In this document: positions 9,201 to 17,136 of the stretch, one piece after another
Position numbering within the stretch: the stretch's first letter is position 1
Layout of the letters: every line of letters starts with the position of its first letter
NCBI GenBank assembly: GCA_964397995.1
Contig: CAYNLG010000009.1
Location: 1-64,000 of the forward strand
Source of the DNA: CAYNLG01 sp964397995
Lineage (GTDB): Bacteria > Planctomycetota > Phycisphaerae > FEN-1346
Length of the DNA: 64,000 nucleotides
Direction of reading: 5' to 3'
The notes under the pieces: model-generated
Databases searched by the model: none
Seen by the model: the letters and a program-made list of their open reading frames with translations, nothing else
Told to the model about the DNA's origin: nothing
Program-made: the position numbers and the translations under genes

Positions 9201-9529
9201 GCCGCGGCTTCCAGCGCGTCGACCGCCTCCGGGCCGCCGATCGACGCCAGGGCCTCCAGCGCCGCCCGCCGGTGCGCCGGGTCCTCGGTCTTCGCGACCC
9301 AGGCCAGGTACGGGACCGCCTCGGGCCAGCCGGTCTCGCCCAGCCGCCGGGTCTCGCCCAGCCGCGTCGCGGGGTCCTTCAGGCGGGCGACCACGTCATC
9401 GGTGATCCGCGGCCGCAGCCACCACGAGCCGAGTATCACCATCCCGGTGCCCACGGCGGCCATGGCGATCAGGACCAACAGTGTCCGCAGCCAGTTCCAC
9501 CCCGTCCCGTTCTCAGGCATGTCGCTCAT
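6287..9529 (-). CDS. Membrane-anchored HEAT-repeat/heparinase-like protein
   Basis: 1080 residues, start MSDMPENGTG behind GAGAGG. A single membrane helix (about 12-34) is followed by HEAT-like repeats to about residue 370 (for example HRRAALEALASIGGPEAVDAL and AGVRLAAARGLGALG). Then comes a beta-rich DOMON/ethylbenzene-dehydrogenase-like segment (HIELDGGITWSDRPDHSG ... FHAFAVKFNKRN), then HPRLLFRTHHVAQLRARTRTP, typical of the start of heparinase II/III-like or alginate-lyase-like helical domains, and a beta-rich C-terminus. An extracytoplasmic polysaccharide-related role is inferred. It converges with the beta-helix gene (6-nt gap). I have not seen this exact domain order, and no catalytic residues can be assigned. 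Confidence 0.65.
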   Translation of the reverse strand: MSDMPENGTGWNWLRTLLVLIAMAAVGTGMVILGSWWLRPRITDDVVARLKDPATRLGETRRLGETGWPEAVPYLAWVAKTEDPAHRRAALEALASIGGPEAVDALEAAAEDPDAGVRLAAARGLGALGARLCPEGLGALLHDAGPAVRAAAVRALPDDSADPDLAEALADAARDADSAVRAAAVEEAAMQRASAAYGALLAALGDTETSIASSAKAQVQARQGDLAPLALRHCSAIESEDDRLDLGRMMALVATADQAPALLNLLEGGRQRRRDDPPERLREMVVSTLAAMGPEAAPVLVEETVYEERGQAAEAAARAAIARIGPAAGPAVAEGLLAWRIYPDPEELKAWVTVLGAVGDASADTAEALSRALSQGAPGMDEAVGEARRAIESRTGRAPPTPAPEPDLPGGEPGPEAWTRIGGRPVDVARPGTRIETLPDDGVVHIELDGGITWSDRPDHSGAFPLLLVFSRRGGEWEEDFHAFAVKFNKRNHRGRVIGWEAGDPAKLRVEILLGSDLWRHAAYAEYTIELRSSDKGLTARFTGTCNDEPREGPATVTGWPTSWDTGDVPPLAPDEHPRLLFRTHHVAQLRARTRTPVGREIFRALMARMASGKRLYRTKLDWVNNWEAGADQATGHGFLARVFDDRRHGERAVELIMPRTLQRPYQGEHGERLPGPMARYPFAADLIFAEYTEHERRQVLASAGHMRLAFSCEWGPVGVYAVSRSILGVPGANALMLLGEEGRLGLQRPPAPPPAVVTLEAETPPGDATPRTVPFEAGGLVAEWLWAGGVEPGEEDVLADLGGREGAWIEAGDTFAFGGADYTFRHLSEKAFRGLAGITKERYLFPPGDPRRRRLLYTTLEVGEPTCVRIPGGQHFGHPQSTVFLHGRRIESGTVVILEPGVHRLLLEVVGTVVNPRFPAIRAGYATALWKKHAWLVREYEAAKARWKATGQVQDMPFIFDVASKGGRASLMAGGAVKRGGRRGGDILWPLVSARWIATGRGLYPDTPWGPASDPEKWSAGQMGARELCFMMGPAPEPLRAEMAREFRRRYLEGDEIRRLGCLELVAALVNYPMELEKP

Positions 9530-9589
9530 CGCGGATCCTCTCGCTGTTGCGGGTTCCACCAGCCTCAACCCGCGAACGGCGGGAACGTA

Positions 9590-9761
9590 CGCGGTCTTTC
9601 TGACGTTGACCGAGACGAGGCGCTGGACGGCCGTCGACGCGATGGACCTCGACGCCGAGGACCGCGGGTTCTGGTGGTACGATTGCCCGAAGCTCGAGCA
9701 CCAGCTCAACAACATCCGCCACGTCCAGCACCACGCCGCCATCCTCTCGGTGTGGCTCCGC
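9590..9761 (+). pseudogene. Fragment of a DinB-like metalloprotein
   Basis: The plus frame reads AVFLTLTETRRWTAVDAM and then RGFWWYDCPKLEHQ, NNIRHVQHHAAILSVWLR. The NIRHVQHHA segment is the C-terminal His-rich motif of DinB-superfamily four-helix bundles. Similarity stops abruptly at about 9761, where an antisense restriction-gene fragment begins, and no start codon or N-terminal part is visible. A remnant is the best explanation. Confidence 0.4.
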
Positions 9762-9764
9762 CTT

Positions 9765-10259
9765 ACCGGTGGCCATCTTGAACGCCATGCGGAGCAGCCC
9801 GGGGTTCATCTCCTCGTTGGCCCCGCGGAGGGCGTTCTCGACCCAGGTGTCCCCGTACTTCCTGGCGACTTCCGTGAGGTAAATGACAGTTTTGAGCGCC
9901 TCGAGTTTTCAGAAAAAGAGGCGGAGATTGCGGTCGTCTCCGGTCCAGTATTCGAGGAGCCGGGCCGTCGTGCGCGTCACGTCCGGGTGGCCGGCGTCAC
10001 GCCAAACGGCGACCTTCTCCCGGATGCGGTTGATCTGCCGGTTCTCTTCGATGCGGTCACGGGTCCATTGCGTGTCAAAGACCATCGGCCCACCGCGGCC
10101 CTTCTTCTTGGGGGCAGGGATGGGCACGAAATAGGAACTGGGGCGGCGCTCGTCGGCGATCTTGTCCGTGATCCCCTGGTCGGCGAACTCGAAGTGGCGC
10201 GTGGGTTCCGCGAAGGGGGAGTTGATGAGGGGGTTCTCGATGACGACTTGGGCTGCCAT
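9765..10259 (-). pseudogene. N-terminal fragment of a type III-like restriction endonuclease ATPase
   Basis: Begins MAAQVVIENPLINSPFAEP and continues with RRPSSYFVPIP, RIEENRQINRIREKVA and TRTTARLLEYW. I recognise this as the N-terminus of large restriction endonuclease/DEAD-like proteins (BPTD_3080-type). The frame meets TGA at 9909-9911, where relatives have Cys (RLFFC), and resumes in the same frame as KLEALKTVIYLTEVARKYGD ... MNPGLLRMAFKMATG. It is cut off inside Walker A (normally MATGSGKT). The rest of the gene is absent, so this is a dead fragment. Confidence 0.65.
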
Positions 10260-10367
10260 GCGTGCCCCGCTAAGCAAGAGACATGCCGCTTGGCCGCGGC
10301 CATCAACAGCAGAACGCAAGCCTTCTGCCATTGATCGCCCAGTACGCAGCAGCGGCTCGGCAAATCA

Positions 10368-10682
10368 ATGAGGTGCGCGGGTCTCGTTCGACATGACTGC
10401 GTGGACACGGCGATGAAGGACGGCAGCCGCTGGGTGTTCTTCCAAGAAGGCGAGCCTTTGCCGGAAGAGGAGGTCAGCCGGTACAGAAAGTTGCGCGTGC
10501 GGGACCGCGTGGCGGCGGAGTACGTGCTGGAGGTCGCAGCACGGCTCGGATGGCAGTTGACCGGCCCCGACACGTCGGTTCCCCCCGCCAGGTGCTGCAT
10601 CATGCTGGACGAGACGAGCGGGCCGCGCGTCGAGGGGTACCGGAGTTCCCAGGAAGCCCGAAGGCAGAACGGCCAGGCGTGA
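10368..10682 (+). CDS. Hypothetical small protein
   Basis: 104 residues from the ATG at 10368, or 89 from the ATG at 10413 (MKDGSRWVFFQEGEPL). Neither start has a convincing ribosome-binding site. The middle (EEEVSRYRKLRVRDRVAAEY) looks protein-like and the composition differs from antisense noise. I do not recognise it. It sits between the restriction-gene fragment and the glycoside hydrolase, so it may itself be residual. Confidence 0.35.
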   Translation: MRCAGLVRHDCVDTAMKDGSRWVFFQEGEPLPEEEVSRYRKLRVRDRVAAEYVLEVAARLGWQLTGPDTSVPPARCCIMLDETSGPRVEGYRSSQEARRQNGQA

Positions 10683-10787
10683 CGCCGGTCGAACGAGGTT
10701 CTCGGCCGGAAACTCACATGACCTTGACACCGAAGGGGGTATGATGGCTGGGGGGCTGGGGGTCTCGAGACGACCGGGAGAGGCGCG

Positions 10788-13298
10788 ATGCGAACGGCGT
10801 GGGGCGTGCTGGGAGCCGTGGGTGCGGTGTGGGTGTGGGCCTTGGCGGCCGCCGCGTCGTCGGCCGCGGAGCCGCCGCCCGCCTCGGCCGAGCCGGCGCC
10901 GCCTGAGACGGCCGAGACCGAGGCGGAAGCGCCGCCCGCCATGCCTTTGCCGCCCGACAGCCTCTACGTCACCGCGGAGGGCGGGCGCCTGGTGCTGAGC
11001 GGCCGGCCGCAGCGGTTCTGGGCCGCCATCGGCAAACTCTACGTCGAGAGCCGCGTCGAGCCCGGCGACCCCCCGGCCGTCCGCCTGGAGAAGGCCCGGG
11101 CCGGATGGCGGGCCACGGGTCAGCTTCTCGACCGCTTCCGGCGGCTCGGCTTCAACGCGTTCCGCTTCTGGAAGGGCGTGCCCGACGGCGACCCCCGGGC
11201 AACGCCGCCCTACGTGCCGACGTACACGCCGGGCGACGGGTCGCGGGCCGACGACATCGACGCCTTCGTCGCGGCCGCCAAGACCCGCGGGATGCGCATC
11301 TGGTTGGCGGCGCTCAACGGCGGCGAGGCGCGGCCGGAAGACGTGGGCATCCTCAACGATCCCGCGACGGCGGAGGCCTGGGCGGCCGCCGTCCGCGAGC
11401 AGTGCCGCGCGAAGGACGGCCAAGTCGTCGCCGGCTGGAAACTGAACCGGAACCCGGCGCGGGCGTGGGATGCGCGGCTCGAGGCCCTCGCCATCCGCCA
11501 CATGCAACGCGTCGCCACGCACGTCAACCCGCACACGGGCCTCCGCTGGTGCGACGACCCCGTCTTCGCCGTCTGGGAACTCTCGAACGAGGAGTGGTGG
11601 GTCAGCCGCATGGTGCGCGGCCAGTGGCAGACGCTGCCGGCCTTCTTCCGCGGCACGCTCGCGGCCAAGTGGAACGCGTGGTTGCGCGAGCAGTACCGCG
11701 ACGACGCGGGGCTCGGGAAGGCCTGGGGCGAGCTCCTGCCCGGCGAGAGCCTGGACCGCGGGACGGTCCTCTTTGCCCCGATGCGGGGGGAGACCCGGGC
11801 GGCCGCCGGTCTCAACGACGCCAACCCGCACGCGAAGGCGGCCCTGGAGGCCCTGCCGGTGACGGTCACGCGGGCCGACGTCGCCCCGGCCCGGGCTTCG
11901 GACGTCCTGCGGTTCCTGGTGCGGCTCCAGATTGCCCACAAACAGCGCGAGGCGGCCGCCATCAAGCCCCTCGGCAAGAGCACGCGGTTGTCGCCGATGG
12001 TCTACGATACGGGCATCGGCTACGAGGTCCAGAGCCAGTACCTGCACCAGCACGCCGACGCGGTGGCCCACGACGCCTACGTCAACGGCTGGGGTCCGCC
12101 CCTGGAGGAGGCGCTCGCTGAGATCGACGCGCCGAACGAGCAGCAGCGGCTGGTGGCCGTCCTGCACGCCGAGCGGATGGCGCGGAACGCCGGGCCGTGG
12201 GTCAACTGGCTCCTGAAACCGCCCGGCATCCACCAGGGCGTCCCGTGGTTGGAGCACAACCGGCACCCCGACAAGCCCTTCCTCTGCTATGAGACGCAGA
12301 TCCAGCAGCCCGCGAAGTACCGGGCGGATTTCCCGCTGCGGCTGGCGGCCCTGGCCAGTCTCCAGGACTGGGGCTGGGTCTCGTGGCACTACTTCCAGGC
12401 GCCCCAGGACCTGGCCGAGGAGGCGCGGCCGTTCACGCGGCCGATGGACGTGACGACGGGCGGCCACCCGCAGGGGTACCACTACACCTTCGACGAGGTG
12501 CAGGCGGCGACGATGCGTGCGGCCGGACTGCTGTTTCGGCACTTCGCGGTCGACCCGGCACCGGAGCCGACGACGTTCGTCTACGGCCGCCACAGCCTCT
12601 ACGACCCCGCGAGCATGAACTACGCCGGAAGCTACGGCATGACCGGCCTGGACATGGTCCACACGGTCTACCAGCACGGGGTGCGGCTCGTGATCGACCC
12701 CGGTCGCGAGGACGACGAGGCGCGCGGCCCGGTGGTGGCCGTCGGCGACCGCCACACGCACAACCCCTACACGCCGACTGACCAGGTGACGTTCGACTGG
12801 AAGCGGGGCTGGATGAAGCTGGACGCGCCGGCGGCGATGGCGTGGGCGGGCCTCTTCGGCCGGACCGATGGCGAGGTCGCGTTCGAGCGCGGCGCCCGGT
12901 TCGGTAACGTCCGCATCGAGAATCCGCCCGGCATCTTCGACCCGGTCTCCAGCGAGGAAGGCTACCTGGCCTTCGCCCTCGTCAGCCGCGACGGCAAGCC
13001 TCTGGCCGCGTGCCGGCGCGCGGTGATGGCCCTCGTCTCGACGAGCTTCAACGCCGGGTACGCGTTCGGCCCGAAGGGCGGCACCGGGGGCGGCAAGAAG
13101 GGCGGGCTGCCCGTGCTGGAGGCGGCCGTCGGGGCGACGGTTCACTGCCCGGCTCTCGATGGCTTCCGGTACACGCTGATCGACTGGGAACTCGAGCAGA
13201 TCGGCACCGGCATCGTCGAGAACGGCCGCCTGGAGGTCCCGCCCGACCCGCGGATCTTCACGATCGAGCTCAGCCGCTTCGGCCTCGTGCCAAGATGA
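10788..13298 (+). CDS. Secreted glycoside hydrolase, clan GH-A-like
   Basis: 836 residues with a signal peptide (MRTAWGVLGAVGAVWVWALA) and an Ala/Pro/Glu linker. The body looks like a TIM-barrel hydrolase: GRPQRFWAAIGKLYVES, RFRRLGFNAFRFWKG, then WELSNEEWW, whose NE pair fits the acid/base Glu of GH-A enzymes (GH5 and relatives). FLCYETQ further on could hold the nucleophile Glu. The last about 250 residues are beta-rich and may be accessory. Start supported by GGGAGAGG just upstream. A -10-like TATGAT lies at 10740-10745 but its -35 is unclear. Substrate cannot be assigned. Probably exported to degrade polysaccharide. Confidence 0.65.
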   Translation: MRTAWGVLGAVGAVWVWALAAAASSAAEPPPASAEPAPPETAETEAEAPPAMPLPPDSLYVTAEGGRLVLSGRPQRFWAAIGKLYVESRVEPGDPPAVRLEKARAGWRATGQLLDRFRRLGFNAFRFWKGVPDGDPRATPPYVPTYTPGDGSRADDIDAFVAAAKTRGMRIWLAALNGGEARPEDVGILNDPATAEAWAAAVREQCRAKDGQVVAGWKLNRNPARAWDARLEALAIRHMQRVATHVNPHTGLRWCDDPVFAVWELSNEEWWVSRMVRGQWQTLPAFFRGTLAAKWNAWLREQYRDDAGLGKAWGELLPGESLDRGTVLFAPMRGETRAAAGLNDANPHAKAALEALPVTVTRADVAPARASDVLRFLVRLQIAHKQREAAAIKPLGKSTRLSPMVYDTGIGYEVQSQYLHQHADAVAHDAYVNGWGPPLEEALAEIDAPNEQQRLVAVLHAERMARNAGPWVNWLLKPPGIHQGVPWLEHNRHPDKPFLCYETQIQQPAKYRADFPLRLAALASLQDWGWVSWHYFQAPQDLAEEARPFTRPMDVTTGGHPQGYHYTFDEVQAATMRAAGLLFRHFAVDPAPEPTTFVYGRHSLYDPASMNYAGSYGMTGLDMVHTVYQHGVRLVIDPGREDDEARGPVVAVGDRHTHNPYTPTDQVTFDWKRGWMKLDAPAAMAWAGLFGRTDGEVAFERGARFGNVRIENPPGIFDPVSSEEGYLAFALVSRDGKPLAACRRAVMALVSTSFNAGYAFGPKGGTGGGKKGGLPVLEAAVGATVHCPALDGFRYTLIDWELEQIGTGIVENGRLEVPPDPRIFTIELSRFGLVPR

Positions 13299-13360
13299 GT
13301 GCCCCTTCCCCCGGCCGGGCGGGCGCCGTATGATGGCTCCGGACCGGTACGGGGCGGCGG

Positions 13361-14536
13361 ATGCGGCGACTGCGGGCGACGGCACAGGCGGCAAACCTGG
13401 CGGCCATCGGTCTGCTCGTTGCTCTCTCGATCGTCGGGGCCTTCCTCGGGGCCGAGCGGGCCCAGCCGCTCGTCACGTCGGCGCCCCTGACGGTCTACTG
13501 GTTTGCGCTCCTTGCGCTTCTGGTCGTCTGCTTCCCGGCCGACCTGGCGCTGGTGCGTAGCCCGGGCCTGGCCGCGATCCACCTCGGGGCCATCCTCGTC
13601 CTGGCCGGCTCGATGTGGGCCTCTGAACCCGGCCACCGCCTGGCCGACCGCCTCCTCGGCCGCGACAAGGTCCTCCACGGCTACCTCGTGGTGGCCGAGG
13701 GGACGCGCAATGACACGCTCGTGGCCTTGCCGTCGCAGGAGACGCTCGGGACGCTCCCGTTCTCGGTCGGTCTGAGAGACTTCCGGCTGGAGACCTACCC
13801 CACGGAGCGGCCGTGGATGCTCGGCGTCGAGGTCCCGCCGCACCCCGGCCAGCCGGCCGACCGGATGCTCGTCCGGACCGTGCCCTGGGAGGAGGGGGCG
13901 CGGGTGGAGGTCCCCGGCACGTCGCTCCGTGTTCTCGTCCACGCGTATCTGCCGGCGGCCCGGGCCGAGACGGACGACGCGGGGGACGTCGTCGGTGCGG
14001 CCGCCGATCCCGGTTCCGGCGTCCCGGCGATGGACGTCGAGGTCCGCCGCGGCGACGCCAGCCTGCGCGGCTGGATTGTGCCGCGCCCGGGCGAGCGGTA
14101 CGCCGGCCTCAGCCTCCGCGACCTCCTGGGCATCCCCGAGGCGATGCCCGAGCACGCCGTCCCGCATCTCTACCTGATCCGCCCCGAGGGCATGCCCAAG
14201 GACTACTTCAGCGACCTGGTCATCATCGAGGACGGCGAGATCGTCCGCAAGGCGACCGTCGAGGTCAACCACCCGCTCCACCACCGGGGCTATCACCTCT
14301 ACCAAGCCGACTACGACCACGAGGGCGAGGCATACACCGTGCTGAGCGTCCGGTCCGACTCGGGCCTCTGGGTCGTCTGGGTGGGGTTCGTTCTGCTGGT
14401 GGCCGGCACGTTCGTCCGGTGCTGGGGCGAGCGCGCGCTGCTGGCTTGGGCGGCGGGCGACCGGGCCTGCGAGGCGGCCGCATACCCGGAACCTGAGGCG
14501 GCACGGCCGGAGGCGGAGGAGGGCGCGGAGCCATGA
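13361..14536 (+). CDS. resB: ResB-like cytochrome c biogenesis protein
   Basis: 391 residues. Membrane segments lie near residues 12-30, 44-62 and 67-84, followed by a long periplasmic domain and a final helix near 340-358 (SGLWVVWVGFVLLVAGTFV). The periplasmic part has the ResB features LRDFRLETYP, MPKDYFSDLVIIEDGE and NHPLHHRGYHLYQADYD. In system II (Ccs), ResB/Ccs1 and CcsA/ResC together export haem and ligate it to apocytochrome c at the outer membrane face. The gene overlaps ccsA by ATGA (14533-14536), which fixes the pairing. A TATGAT at 13329 may be a -10 element. Confidence 0.85.
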   Translation: MRRLRATAQAANLAAIGLLVALSIVGAFLGAERAQPLVTSAPLTVYWFALLALLVVCFPADLALVRSPGLAAIHLGAILVLAGSMWASEPGHRLADRLLGRDKVLHGYLVVAEGTRNDTLVALPSQETLGTLPFSVGLRDFRLETYPTERPWMLGVEVPPHPGQPADRMLVRTVPWEEGARVEVPGTSLRVLVHAYLPAARAETDDAGDVVGAAADPGSGVPAMDVEVRRGDASLRGWIVPRPGERYAGLSLRDLLGIPEAMPEHAVPHLYLIRPEGMPKDYFSDLVIIEDGEIVRKATVEVNHPLHHRGYHLYQADYDHEGEAYTVLSVRSDSGLWVVWVGFVLLVAGTFVRCWGERALLAWAAGDRACEAAAYPEPEAARPEAEEGAEP

Positions 14537-15321
14537 CGCCGGCTCTAGCTATCACGATCTACGCGGCCATGGGCGCGTACCTCGTGGCGGCCGGGGCGTT
14601 CGCCCTGGGCCGGCGGGGGGCTGGCTGGGGCCTGATGGCGGCCGCCGTCGCCGCCGGCGCCGGCGCGCTCGTCATCCGGGGCACGCACACCGGCCACGTG
14701 CCGCTTCAGAACCTGTTCGAGGTCTTTATCGTGATGGGGACGCTCGTCGGCGTCGTCTCGTTCGGGTGCCGGCGCGCTCTGAAGGTGGGCGGCCAGACCT
14801 GGGACGCGCTGCTGGGCGTGGTGCTGCTGGTGCCGGCGGCGTTCGTGATGGACCCCTCGCCGCAGCGCCTGCCGCCGGCGCTCCAGAGCTGGCTCTTTGT
14901 GCCGCACGTCGGCGTCTATCTTCTGAGCTACGTGGTGCTCTTCCGGGCGACGGTGCAAGCCCTCGGGCGGCTCCTCCTGGGGGAGGGCGGCGGCAGCGGC
15001 CCCGAGGCCCCGGTGGGGTACGCCGAAGGCACCCGCCGCATGCTCCTCCTGGGCTTCCCGCTGCTGACCCTCGGCCTCGTCCTCGGGGCGGTGTGGGGCA
15101 AGCTCGCCTGGGACGACTACTGGAACTGGGACCCGAAGGAGCTCTGGTCGCTGGCCTCGTGGCTGGTGTTCCTGGCGGCCCTGCACCTGCGGGGCATGGT
15201 CGGGCGGCGGCATCCCAAGGCCGTGGCCGCCCTGGTCGTCGCCGGCGCCGTCTGCATCCTCCTCACGCTTCTCTGGGCGAACCTCTCCAGCCTCTTCAAG
15301 GGGCTGCACTCCTACGCCTGA
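14533..15321 (+). CDS. ccsA: CcsA/ResC cytochrome c assembly protein
   Basis: 262 residues, about eight membrane helices. The haem-handling Trp-rich motif is present as WGKLAWDDYWNWDPKELWSL. Conserved His candidates include GTHTGHVPLQN and FVPHVGVYLLSY near the N-terminal third and LHLRG after the Trp motif. It transports haem to the cytochrome c synthase formed with ResB, encoded directly upstream with a 4-nt overlap. The soluble partners (ResA/CcdA) are not in this window. Confidence 0.9.
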   Translation: MTPALAITIYAAMGAYLVAAGAFALGRRGAGWGLMAAAVAAGAGALVIRGTHTGHVPLQNLFEVFIVMGTLVGVVSFGCRRALKVGGQTWDALLGVVLLVPAAFVMDPSPQRLPPALQSWLFVPHVGVYLLSYVVLFRATVQALGRLLLGEGGGSGPEAPVGYAEGTRRMLLLGFPLLTLGLVLGAVWGKLAWDDYWNWDPKELWSLASWLVFLAALHLRGMVGRRHPKAVAALVVAGAVCILLTLLWANLSSLFKGLHSYA

Positions 15322-15357
15322 GTGCCCGGCGGAATCCCCTCCGCGGCGCGAATTCCC

Positions 15358-15386
15358 TTGCGGCCGGTGCGCGGACAAGGTATGGC
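15358..15386 (+). promoter_or_regulatory. Candidate promoter for the oxidoreductase gene
   Basis: TTGCGG (15358-15363), 17 nt, TATGGC (15381-15386), about 36 nt before the ATG at 15423. Confidence 0.45.
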
Positions 15387-15422
15387 GCCTGGCGCGCTTG
15401 CCCAGACACGAAAGGACGCACA

Positions 15423-16433
15423 ATGGCGGAGCAGATACGGATCGGCCTTGCGGGGTGCGGCGGCATCATGCACCGGCACGTCAGCGACATCGAGGGGCAG
15501 CCGGGGGCCGAGGTCGTCGCCCTCATGGACACCGAACCGGCCAACATCGCGAAGCACAAAGCGCGGCACCCGTTCCTTGCCGACGTCGCCGAGTACGGCG
15601 ACTACGACCGGATGCTCGCCGAGGCCGACCTCACGGGCGTCATCCTTGCCAGCCCCCACACGGTCCACTACGAGCAGATCATGAAGGCCCTCGACGCGGG
15701 CGTCCACGTCCTTTGCGAGAAGCCCATGGTCTGCCGCATCGACCACGCCGGCGACGTCCTCAAGAGAGTCCGCGAGACCGGCCTCGTTCTGGCCCTGGCC
15801 TATCAGCGGCATTACGGCGGCACGTACCGGTACATCCGCGACCGCATCGCCGCCGGCGTTATCGGCCAGGTCCAGACCGTCATGTGTGTCCAGTACCAGG
15901 GCTGGAAGGAGGCCACCAAGGACACGTGGCGCCAGGTGCCCGAACTCTCGGGGGGCGGCCAGCTCAACGATTCCGGCAGCCACCTCGTCGACATCATGCT
16001 CTGGATGACGGGCCTGGCGGCCGAGACCGTTTCGGCCCAGATCGACGACTGCGGCACGCCCGTTGACATCAACTCCGCCGTCAGCGTCCGCTTCACCAAC
16101 GGTGCCATCGGCACGTTGACCGTTGTCGGCGACTACCCCGGCCCGGGCATGTGGGAGGACATCAGCATCATGGGCACCAAGGGCGGGTTCCACATCCGCA
16201 AAGGCCAGCCCCTGGTGGAGATGGCCGGCCGCGACGCACCGGTCTATACCGTGGATGCCGAGCGCCTGGGCGGTGGGTCGATGTGCCTGAACTTCCTCGC
16301 GAGCATCCGCGGCGACGAGACCCCCGCCGCCCCGCCGGAGTGCGGCCTGCGCGTCATCGAACTCACCGAAGCCGCTTGGGAGAGCGGACGCCAGGGCGGC
16401 GTCCCCGTCCGCGTGCCCCGCACGGACCTCTAG
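15423..16433 (+). CDS. Gfo/Idh/MocA family NAD(P)-dependent oxidoreductase
   Basis: 336 residues, ATG behind AAAGGA (15411-15416). The Rossmann fold starts IRIGLAGCGGIMHRHV (GxGxxG-like). The hallmark CEKPM motif follows (VHVLCEKPMV), which binds cofactor and holds the catalytic Lys. The C-terminal alpha/beta domain has GGGQLNDSGSHLVDIMLWM, the usual substrate-site segment with Asp/His. It probably oxidises a sugar, inositol or sugar acid in the cytoplasm. Substrate unknown. It has its own promoter and converges on pcm. Confidence 0.85.
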   Translation: MAEQIRIGLAGCGGIMHRHVSDIEGQPGAEVVALMDTEPANIAKHKARHPFLADVAEYGDYDRMLAEADLTGVILASPHTVHYEQIMKALDAGVHVLCEKPMVCRIDHAGDVLKRVRETGLVLALAYQRHYGGTYRYIRDRIAAGVIGQVQTVMCVQYQGWKEATKDTWRQVPELSGGGQLNDSGSHLVDIMLWMTGLAAETVSAQIDDCGTPVDINSAVSVRFTNGAIGTLTVVGDYPGPGMWEDISIMGTKGGFHIRKGQPLVEMAGRDAPVYTVDAERLGGGSMCLNFLASIRGDETPAAPPECGLRVIELTEAAWESGRQGGVPVRVPRTDL

Positions 16434-16465
16434 CGCCGGACCTCGGGGAACGGCGCGGCCGCCCG

Positions 16466-17086
16466 CTAGTCGACCAGCGGCACGAACCGGCAGGGGCAGA
16501 ACTCGCGACGGCGGTCCGCGCCGTCCGACCGCTCGATGCGGACGAGAATCTGGCCCCACCCGCTCCCGACCGGCGTCACCAGCACGCCCGGGTCGCCGAG
16601 CTGCGCGAGCCACGGTTCCGGAACCTCCGGGGCGGCGGCCGCGCAGAGGACGCGGTCGAACGGGGCTTCCTCCGGCCACCCCAGCCGCCCGTTGCCCACG
16701 CGGTAGTGAACGTTCGCGTACCCGAGCGACGTGATAACCTGTCGCGCCGCTTCCTGTAGATGCGCGTGCACCTCGATGGTGTAGACCTCCGCGGCCATCT
16801 CCGCGAGGATGGCCGTCTGGTACCCCGAGCCGGTGCCGATCTCCAGGACGCGCTCGTCGCCCGCGAGCGACAGGGCCTGAGTCATGATCGCGACCATGTA
16901 GGGCTGGCTGATGGTCTGGCCGGAGCCGATGGGCAGGGGGCGGTCGCCGTAGGCATCGCCGTGCTGCCGGGCCGGAACGAAGGCCGCCCGGTCGACGGTG
17001 CGGAAGGCCTCCAGTACCCGCTCATCGTGGATGTCGCGGGCTTCGAGTTGGGTGCGGACCATGCGGTCGAGGTCGGCCTGGCTCAT
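16466..17086 (-). CDS. pcm: Protein-L-isoaspartate O-methyltransferase
   Basis: 206 residues. It repairs isoaspartyl residues using SAM. Motifs: the family signature GSGQTISQPYMVAIM, SAM-binding motif I VLEIGTGSGYQTAILAEM, then VYTIEVH and the late PFDRVLCAAAAPEVPEPW. Length is normal. The ATG at 17086 has no ribosome-binding site, and the predicted -10 (17094-17099) is 7 nt away, so the mRNA should be leaderless. Next in the same direction lies the flavoprotein gene, whose stop is 51 nt upstream. Confidence 0.92.
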   Translation of the reverse strand: MSQADLDRMVRTQLEARDIHDERVLEAFRTVDRAAFVPARQHGDAYGDRPLPIGSGQTISQPYMVAIMTQALSLAGDERVLEIGTGSGYQTAILAEMAAEVYTIEVHAHLQEAARQVITSLGYANVHYRVGNGRLGWPEEAPFDRVLCAAAAPEVPEPWLAQLGDPGVLVTPVGSGWGQILVRIERSDGADRRREFCPCRFVPLVD

Positions 17087-17093
17087 AGGCCCG

Positions 17094-17123
17094 AGTCTAC
17101 CGCACCGCCGCCGCCGTGGTAAA
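17094..17123 (-). promoter_or_regulatory. Promoter of pcm, leaderless
   Basis: On the minus strand, TTTACC (17123-17118), 18 nt, TAGACT (17099-17094), then 7 nt to the ATG. Confidence 0.55.
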
Positions 17124-17136
17124 GGCCGCGGCCAAA

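Noticed and set aside
9909..9911. TGA as selenocysteine or a recoded codon in the restriction fragment
   Set aside because: The fragment is also truncated inside Walker A and no SECIS-like structure was evident. A nonsense mutation in a dead gene is simpler.
10724..10745. TTGACA...TATGAT as a promoter for the glycoside hydrolase
   Set aside because: The spacing is only 10 nt, far too short for a sigma70 promoter. The TATGAT may still be a -10 element with a poor -35.
10365..13394. A 1009-codon open frame on the minus strand opposite the glycoside hydrolase
   Set aside because: Shadow frame. The plus-strand frame has a signal peptide, a ribosome-binding site and hydrolase motifs.
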